Positions 58,271-64,000 of a stretch of DNA of 64,000 nucleotides are shown here, one piece after another. Below the pieces are notes generated by a model. It made no database searches. It had not been told where the DNA came from and was given only the letters and a program-made list of their open reading frames with translations. The stretch covers positions 7,156,766 to 7,220,765 of the forward strand of contig OZ036015.1 in assembly GCA_964035015.1 (NCBI GenBank), given 5' to 3'. Both the position numbers and the translations under genes were made by a program. This DNA is from Corallium rubrum. Its lineage: Eukaryota > Cnidaria > Anthozoa > Scleralcyonacea > Coralliidae. The stretch's first letter is position 1. Each line of letters begins with the position of its first letter.

Positions 58271-58416
58271 TTGCAGGGAGGTGCGTCCGGGATTGACGCA
58301 CCGAGGGGGGCTGGCAAGTCCCCGAACCCACCTCGCTACACTCGAAGGGCTCGGAGACCTAACTGCCCCCCCCCCCCCTCCCAGGTGCGTCAATCCCGGA
58401 TGCACCGAACCTGCAA
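58271..58416. mobile_element. 146-bp fold-back MITE
   Basis: Ends TTGCAGGGAGGTGCGTCCGG and inverse CCGGATGCACCGAACCTGCAA. The arms (GGGATTGACGCACC and GGTGCGTCAATCCC) flank a poly-G/poly-C-rich centre (CCCCCCCCCCCC near 58366). Confidence 0.8.
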
Positions 58417-58419
58417 GTG

Positions 58420-58840
58420 CGTTTGGTTTTTATCCCATACCACCTACAAGTTAACCTATGGCTACAAACGGCATTTTGATGAAAACGCTTCTTTGATATT
58501 ATTTTCATAACTTTCTGAATGCAGGTAAGTGCTGAAGAAAATGCTTTTTGGTATTAAAACAATGTTAAATATTTACAGTGATTTTATTAAATATTACAAT
58601 ACAGATCACATCAATAGGAAGAATCACACAATAAACTCTTCAATAATTATTCAATAAATATTCAATTACTTCAATAAATATTCAATTACTTAGTACATGT
58701 CAATAGTAAAAAACAAGTTTTTAAACTTTTCCAACTAGATTTTGATAAAATGTGCGCAAACGGCACGAATTCATTTCGCTCTGCAGGCAGGAATAATTAT
58801 ATTTTTCTTTCTTCTCACAATTCACTGGCGAATCTCATTG
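58420..58840. other. intergenic, no gene seen
   Basis: Contains the short direct repeat AATAAATATTCAATTACTT (about 58662 and 58685). Confidence 0.4.
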
Positions 58841-58939
58841 GTTCAATGGTAGTGCGGTCGGACCGAATCGGAGTTGAGCTCGGAAAAAGCGCACCTCTTC
58901 GGAACCAATGGGAAAGCCACTTTTACCCTGGGTATGGGA

Positions 58940-59015
58940 TAAGAGCGGGGATTTGAACTCGCACATTCGGGATTCCCGTCCGCCGCTCTACCTGTTGAGC
59001 TATCGAACCGCAACA
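58940..59015 (-). repeat. tRNA-like sequence (SINE head or tRNA pseudogene)
   Basis: On minus GCGGTTCGATAGCTCAACAG begins an A-box region with a perfect D-stem (GCTC/GAGC), and GCGAGTTCAAATCCCCGC resembles a B box and T-arm with one mismatch. The anticodon arm does not fold well (GCGGACGGGAATCCCG), so a working tRNA is unlikely. Sequence to ~58850 may be the SINE body. Confidence 0.55.
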
Positions 59016-59189
59016 GGTATTGGAGTGTTTTGTAAAATGTAAAATAAAAATAAAAGTAAATCATCAGGTTCAGGTATTTAGATCCTGGTTGTGACATGCC
59101 ATCCTTGGTGTCCTGGGTTGGTGAATATTGGTGTAAAATGGTTAATAATTTGAGGTTTAAGGTGTTAGGGAATGAGATCACGGAGGTTA

Positions 59190-59242
59190 GGGTTAGCGGC
59201 GGACCGGAATCCAAAGGTGCGAGTTCAAACACGCTCGAGTCA
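59190..59242 (+). repeat. tRNA-like fragment, inverse partner
   Basis: GCGGCGGACCGGAATCC and GGTGCGAGTTCAAACACG match the anticodon/T-arm part of the minus-strand tRNA-like sequence 180 bp away, in opposite orientation. Confidence 0.45.
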
Positions 59243-59264
59243 GTCGAATTCTTCGGTTGCATTT

Positions 59265-60230
59265 AGCAGTGTAAGAAAATCATGGAAAGTATTCTTCCGA
59301 CATATTACGTGGTAGGTAAATCTACTTCAAATCAAAGTTTTGTCAAACGTGCACGCAAAACGCTCAGTAAACAATATTTTTAAAGATTCCTATGAATGCA
59401 CAGCTAATAAATAAGTGTTTAAAGTTAACGTTTATTGATTATACCCTCCCTGTTTATTTAGTTGTCCATAAGTCAATCCAGTGAATGTGTCTTTAATTTG
59501 AATTTCATCGTCGCGCTTTTGTCTTATTAACAAATCAGAATTTATTTTTGTTTGAACAACTGTAAATACAGAACGCTTCAGACGAAGAAAATGCTGCAGC
59601 GCCTCTACCGTCCTTTCCATTAAGAGGACAAATTATCTTCCCAATTTTCTTTTAACAAAAATACACTAGCTTAATACTGCATAAACAGTAAATCAAAATA
59701 GATAAAAAAAATTGTATATTTGACTGTTTCAAGTGTTAATGGTAAACTAACATTCTTTTTTCTTTAAATTACAAATTATACGCTTTTCAAATATTTTAAA
59801 TATTCTAAATATCTCCATACACAACGCATACATAAGAAAATATTTATGCATGATTGTATTAATAATAGTTACAACTCTCACCTCCTTTATATGCATCTTC
59901 TGTTTTTGAGTATTCACATAAAAAAATTAAAAAAAAAAATTGAGTACAATACTTGCTCAAACTGGTTTTAAAATATGCAAGTTACAAGACCACAGTAAAA
60001 CTTCACACTGACGAATATAGTAAACATTGGTATTTTAAATAGAACTAGAAGGGGTAATTTAGGCAGATATTAAGTAAACTCTAGCCTGTAAAAACAACCT
60101 TTTTTCTCGCTTGCTTTACTGGTGGAAAATCTTCATTGCTAGTGTTATATTAATTTAGGCATCTTAGCGGTGTTGTAGGCTACTACAACTATTCCAGTTG
60201 ACAAAGTTACTTTAGGTTACATCATAAGAT
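59265..60230. other. intergenic, no gene seen
   Basis: AT-rich; the 62-codon minus frame at 59432-59620 has no domain. Confidence 0.4.
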
Positions 60231-60232
60231 AT

Positions 60233-60380
60233 ATATGTTATTTACCGGCCGGGAGATCCGTATAGAGTAATATTTCCCGAGGTCTCAAAAACTGCCCGAA
60301 GCTGCAGGCCGAGGGTCGTTTTTGAGACCGAGGGAAATATTTCTCTATACGTACCGACCAAAACGGTAAATAACATATTT
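60233..60380. repeat. fold-back repeat with GC-rich centre
   Basis: The left arm ATATGTTATTTACCGG... TATTTCCCGAGGTCTCAAAA is mirrored by TTTTTGAGACCGAGGGAAAT ... CGGTAAATAACATAT. The centre is GCCCGAAGCTGCAGGCCGAG. Same architecture as 4308 and 10664, different sequence. Confidence 0.8.
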
Positions 60381-60502
60381 ATTTTTTTTATTAATCGTAC
60401 GAATAATAATTTACATAATTAGGTAAATTAACATACTTGAATTGCGTAATCGAGATGACATTCACGTGATATTCAAAAGTCCAAAGTTTATCGTTCGACA
60501 GT

Positions 60503-60689
60503 AAAGCCTGGTTCTCATATGTCGTCGATCGTCGCCGACTTGTGATTTAGATGCATGTTAAAACGGGAAGTGCAGCAGCATGTTAAGTAATAAAGAACAA
60601 TGCAGAAAAGCAGTGCTTTTATTCTTTTACTTAACATGCACCTAAATCATGGGTCGGCGACGATCGGCGACATATGAAAACCAGGCTTA
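60503..60689. mobile_element. 187-bp fold-back MITE (AAGCCTGGTTCTCATATG)
   Basis: AAGCCTGGTTCTCATATGTC and inverse GACATATGAAAACCAGGCTT bound it. The arms continue through CGATCGTCGCCGAC / GTCGGCGACGATCG and GATTTAGATGCATGTTA / TAACATGCACCTAAATC, so almost the whole unit folds back. Confidence 0.8.
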
Positions 60690-60694
60690 AACAA

Positions 60695-61100
60695 CTTGCC
60701 GACATGCAGTCTGACAGGGAAGCTTGGGACCTCTTTTGTGATAAAAAAAAACAGTCAAAACTTGAAGATCTATTGTTTTTAAAGTTTAGTTGATAAAGAT
60801 TCTTCGTCGTTCTTCTTCGTCGCTTGCTGGTTTTTGGCTGTTCGCTTGGAAAATCGCCCTCAATATATACTCGGCTGACGCATGGAAATTGAAAGTCGGT
60901 CGTTCGAGTTTGAAGACGAAAATGCTTGTAGTAAACCATTTGAAACTTTTTTCAAAGACATGACACGATGAAGTTGGCATGTGGAAAATATTTGACTAAA
61001 GGGTAAAGACTTGTAGCGGTTTTGTTGAGTATAGTTGGACAACAGAAGAATGACAGTTTAGTATTAAAAGGTTTCAGCCTTTCTGTCCTCTCGTGGTATG
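60695..61100. other. no gene supported
   Basis: Overlapping short minus frames (60631-61042) without domains. Confidence 0.35.

Positions 61101-61101
<1 letters not shown>

Positions 61102-61171
<70 letters not shown>
61102..61171. repeat. (TA)n microsatellite
   Basis: About 35 TA units. Neither flank shows a hammerhead or other PLE end. Confidence 0.95.
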
Positions 61172-61172
<1 letters not shown>

Positions 61173-61509
61173 TTCTATATAGTTTCATTTAGTGATTCAA
61201 AATACTGTGTTCACAAGTTTATGTATGCTTTGCCTACTGTTTTAAAATGTTTCCATACGTCGTTGAGCAATAATACTTTAAAACTTTATAAATGTCGCTC
61301 GCTGAAATTTTGCTTTTTCACAGTTTTCTCGCGTTCTTTTAAAATTCGCTGTTTTCACATTGTTTTCACTGTTTGTGAAAGCCATTTGGATAATAAAACT
61401 CTTTTGCATCCCCGTAGCTCTCTGTTGAATATACTTTTTCTGTGGCAAGCGAAATAGTTATGAAAATCGATCAATTTTACGGCCTATAAAGCACATTAAA
61501 AATTTTTAT

Positions 61510-61545
61510 CTCGAGCGGTCCGTTCGGGCTCATACGGACCGCTCG
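61510..61545. repeat. short GC-rich hairpin
   Basis: GAGCGGTCCG and CGGACCGCTC are exact inverse arms around TTCGGGCTCATA. Confidence 0.6.
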
Positions 61546-61549
61546 TTAA

Positions 61550-62630
61550 CCAATCAGAAAGCAGGATTTCGTAGAATATGGATCGAAAAAAAAAAAGAAT
61601 TTATTTCACCAAAATACTCACGTCGTGTTAAATTTTTGAGTTCTGTCTCTCAAATTATAATGTCAATTATGATTTTGTCTCTCAAATGAAAAACTAATTG
61701 CAGAAGCTAAGAATTTAACAAAAATTCTACACCTTTAAATCTGAAGTTGCTAGGATGTGCTTTTTAAATAAAAGCGCCCATTGGGCCATGATATTTTGGT
61801 GGTATTAGTTTCTCTACGAAGCTTTATCGATCTAGAATCGGCTTTAACACATATGAACAACTTCTTGAAAGCAAGAGAAGTTTAATGTCATCGAAGCTAA
61901 ATTCTGGAATGAAATGCCGTTTATGTTTCATCTTAATTGCATATTTTATTTTTCATGTCTAAAGCAACTAGTTAAGCAATACAAAGTAGAAAGTGGTTTG
62001 GTGTCACACAAACGTTGTGCTATATAAATACATATATGTGCCATGCTGATATTTTTAGAAAACAGTGTGTAGCTGTGGTGTATAGCTGTTAACATTTAGG
62101 ACATATGCTTTAGCGGGACACAACATTGAATGGAAATGGTCTTTATACGTACAGTGGCTGTATAAGTAAATCTATCAAAGCTGGCATGGTTTCAAGTGAT
62201 AATAAAATTTAACAATTACAAATTATTGTCAGTAATTTTCTGGTGATGCATTTCTGACAGCTAATAATAAAATATTTTCAAGTTTTTTTGTTAAATTACA
62301 ATAGCTGTTTGCTTACTGTTGGTGTTTAATAGCTATACTGTTGCAATATTTACACATTTCCCATAAGTATTCAAATGTTTTGACTCTTACTTAAGAGGTT
62401 TGTGGGAAATGCCTTGTCTATCGAGAACTTACATGCCATCAGTAGTATAGAAAACTTGGTAAAATATTTTAATTGACTGAAATGTAATCTGATACACTTT
62501 GCAGGAGTTGAGTTTGAGTACTTCCTGTACTGGTATTTCTTGTTTTTAGTTTTCTTACTAATAAAATTATGTTCTCTTTGTCTTTCGTGCATATTGTGTT
62601 ACTTGAAGTTATCAGCATGCCAGTAGACAC
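61550..62630. other. intergenic, no gene seen
   Basis: AT-rich, nothing supportable. Confidence 0.4.
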
Positions 62631-62635
62631 ATGTA

Positions 62636-62636
62636 C

Positions 62637-62676
<40 letters not shown>
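62636..62676. repeat. (TA)n microsatellite
   Basis: TA/TG mixed tract, left flank of the PLE piece at 62.68 kb. Confidence 0.9.
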
Positions 62677-62677
<1 letters not shown>

Positions 62678-62813
62678 AATATTACCAGGGTTAAGTCACG
62701 TTGGCCTGAAAAACAGAGAAAAATCTTCTCGACGTTTCGAGCGAAGGCCCTTCACTTAACCCTGGAAATATTTGGATTTCAACCGTGGCCGACGCTGTCC
62801 TAGAAGCTTTTAA

Positions 62814-62815
<2 letters not shown>
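62677..62815. mobile_element. PLE terminal fragment, folded back, between (TA)n tracts
   Basis: Contains the same ~120 bp as 21.95-22.07 kb but with its first ~75 bp inverted (CCAGGGTTAAGTCACGTTGG ... CACTTAACCCTGG), so the piece folds on itself. It ends GTCCTAGAAGCTTTTAACT at the next (TA)n. Confidence 0.65.

Positions 62816-62851
<36 letters not shown>
62816..62851. repeat. (TA)n microsatellite
   Basis: About 17 TA units between two PLE-type pieces. Confidence 0.95.
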
Positions 62852-62853
<2 letters not shown>

Positions 62854-63138
62854 TTGAACTATGTACGCTTCTTCACTTCGGTGTTGTTGAGCACTCGGTG
62901 AAGTTGCCGTGAGTACCTTTTAGCGAAAATGCAACGCTCACGACCCTTCTGGAAGTTTGAGCATTCTGGGCCCATGCGCACTTCACGCTATCTGAATATA
63001 CTTCACCAATGCTGTCCCACATGCGGTTGTCACCGACGATCGCATGTGTATAAGTAATTGATGAAATTCATTCAGATTGTTCCAAGCTACACTGATGAGC
63101 TGTAGTAGGCCTACAGGGAAACACGTGTCTGTAGATTG

Positions 63139-63141
<3 letters not shown>
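62852..63141 (+). mobile_element. ~290-bp hammerhead unit between (TA)n tracts (retrozyme-like)
   Basis: Starts AGATTGAACTATGTACGC and ends, after the ribozyme, ...TGTAGATTGAACTATATA. The sequence just downstream of the cleavage site (AGATTGAACTAT) thus reappears at the start: the layout expected if a unit-length or circular RNA cut by the ribozyme was copied into DNA. It has a GTTGAGCACTCGGTGAAG block like PLE pLTRs and no coding region. Confidence 0.65.
63087..63134 (+). ncRNA. hammerhead ribozyme, 62.9-kb unit
   Basis: Stem I CTACA/TGTAG, core CTGATGA, stem II CTGTAG-TAGGC-CTACAG (6 bp, with a G.G mismatch next to the core), GAAA, stem III ACAC/GTGT, cleavage C. Core complete. Confidence 0.75.

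Positions 63142-63221
<80 letters not shown>
63142..63221. repeat. (TA)n microsatellite
   Basis: About 39 TA units. Confidence 0.95.
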
Positions 63222-63226
<5 letters not shown>

Positions 63227-63569
63227 TTGTTATATTTTAACATGTTGTTTTTATTATTTATATGTTAGGTAAAAATAAATATCTTTTTAACTTTTGGGTT
63301 GCCTTAGATTACTTGTCGCTTTGAGATTTAATAACAAAATGCATATTTTTTTTACCTAAAGTTTCGTTGGTTCATACCCGTTCCATTGTTTTAAAACAAA
63401 AAAATTCTTACTCCGTACGAATATAATAAACAAATTACATAATGGTAAATACGTTGCACGATTTTTATTCCTGTGTCGATAACCGCATTTCAATCATGTA
63501 ACCTGTATTATATTTTTAGTTCTTTCTTTTGATTGGACTTTTCATGTAATTAGAATTTTGTTTGTCACC

Positions 63570-63720
63570 ATAGATATTCAACTAGTGTATCATGTAACTC
63601 ATATCTCTGAAGATGTTGTTTGTGTATAGAACGAAACGTTAGATTTTATTAAATATTATGTTATTTTTATCCTGTATTGGTGGCTTTTATTCTTGTTTTG
63701 TGCTGGGCACTGATATTTTT
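63570..63720 (+). mobile_element. PLE pLTR fragment with hammerhead-like motif
   Basis: Contains the motif at 63603-63644 followed by GTGCTGGGCACTGATATT. No coding part. Assigned to PLEs only because of the ribozyme-like core. Confidence 0.4.
63603..63644 (+). ncRNA. hammerhead-like motif
   Basis: Stem I ATCT/AGAT (4 bp), core CTGAAGA, stem II GTT...AAC (3 bp), GAAA, stem III ACGT, cleavage T. All core boxes are present, but the stems are short. Confidence 0.45.
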
Positions 63721-64000
63721 AATTAGATTGTTTTGATGTTATAGAAAATAATCACACTTTCCTTTTTCCTTTTTATAACACACTATATAACTTGTGTCAC
63801 AATTATGTTTCTCATTTTTTACCACACGTATAATTTCGCGTAGACTCTACGCAGGGGGATATTAGCACCATCGTCTGACGTTTGAACAAAACCGAGCTAA
63901 CCCAACCGCCCAAACACGGAAACTAAACAATTTTAATGTTATTTGTATTGAAATGATGGAAGATAGTAATCATGTTGACAACAAACTCTTGACAAGGGAA

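Noticed and set aside
58940-59015. Functional tRNA gene
   Set aside because: D-arm and T-arm are passable but the anticodon arm does not form, and a related fragment lies nearby; a repeat is more likely.

Overview
This is eukaryotic, metazoan, AT-rich, intron-bearing DNA that is overwhelmingly repetitive. It fits best with a cnidarian, probably an anthozoan such as a stony coral. The reasons are the mix of Penelope-like elements (PLEs), a phase 1-1 CUB exon, TTAGGG telomere-type repeats, and several short repeats that resemble ones I associate with coral genomes. The organism call is inference; no marker gene settles it. There are no operons, and very little host coding sequence.

Layout. 0-9 kb: unique-looking intergenic DNA, one TTAA-flanked MITE, one fold-back repeat, and two exons of a minus-strand CUB-domain gene (8.2 and 6.3 kb). 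9-12.6 kb: a Helitron-type terminus, fold-backs, a 33-bp minisatellite and a hAT-type MITE with a perfect 8-bp target-site duplication. 12.87-16.33 kb: a complex array of ~1.0-1.2 kb repeats carrying telomere-like sequence, followed by true TTAGGG repeats and an inverted partial unit. 16.5-27 kb: a 190-bp tandem repeat beside a LINE scrap, a Mutator-like MITE, a possible host terminal exon, a pair of GAACA/TGTTC-rich ends spaced 3.5 kb apart, and two nested TTAA fold-back elements. 28-33.7 kb: two Poseidon-like PLE copies head to head, one split by a Helitron whose empty site is preserved in the other copy. 34-40.7 kb: a second Helitron copy, short MITEs and a LINE 3' end with a (TTCTA)n tail. 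40.8-44 kb: a Neptune-like PLE lying beside a 529-bp inverted dimer of another PLE. 44.3-49.8 kb: at least two decayed Ty3/Gypsy elements (minus) interrupted by a LINE fragment. 53.8-57.6 kb: a ribozyme-bearing short unit and a 1.25-kb inverted PLE dimer. 58-64 kb: fold-backs, tRNA-like sequence, PLE terminal pieces and another short ribozyme-bearing unit.

How the parts relate. The unifying theme is PLE biology. Three different PLE families each appear as head-to-head (5'-to-5') inverted pairs. PLE-type ends repeatedly abut long (TA)n tracts. Six sites match a hammerhead ribozyme (type I layout) closely, and four more are weaker or broken. Two short (~190 and ~290 bp) non-coding units bounded by (TA)n carry their own hammerheads and look like PLE-dependent retrozymes. 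All coding elements have at least one stop, frameshift or deletion, so none is intact as read here. Calls rest on reading by eye, without alignments or searches.
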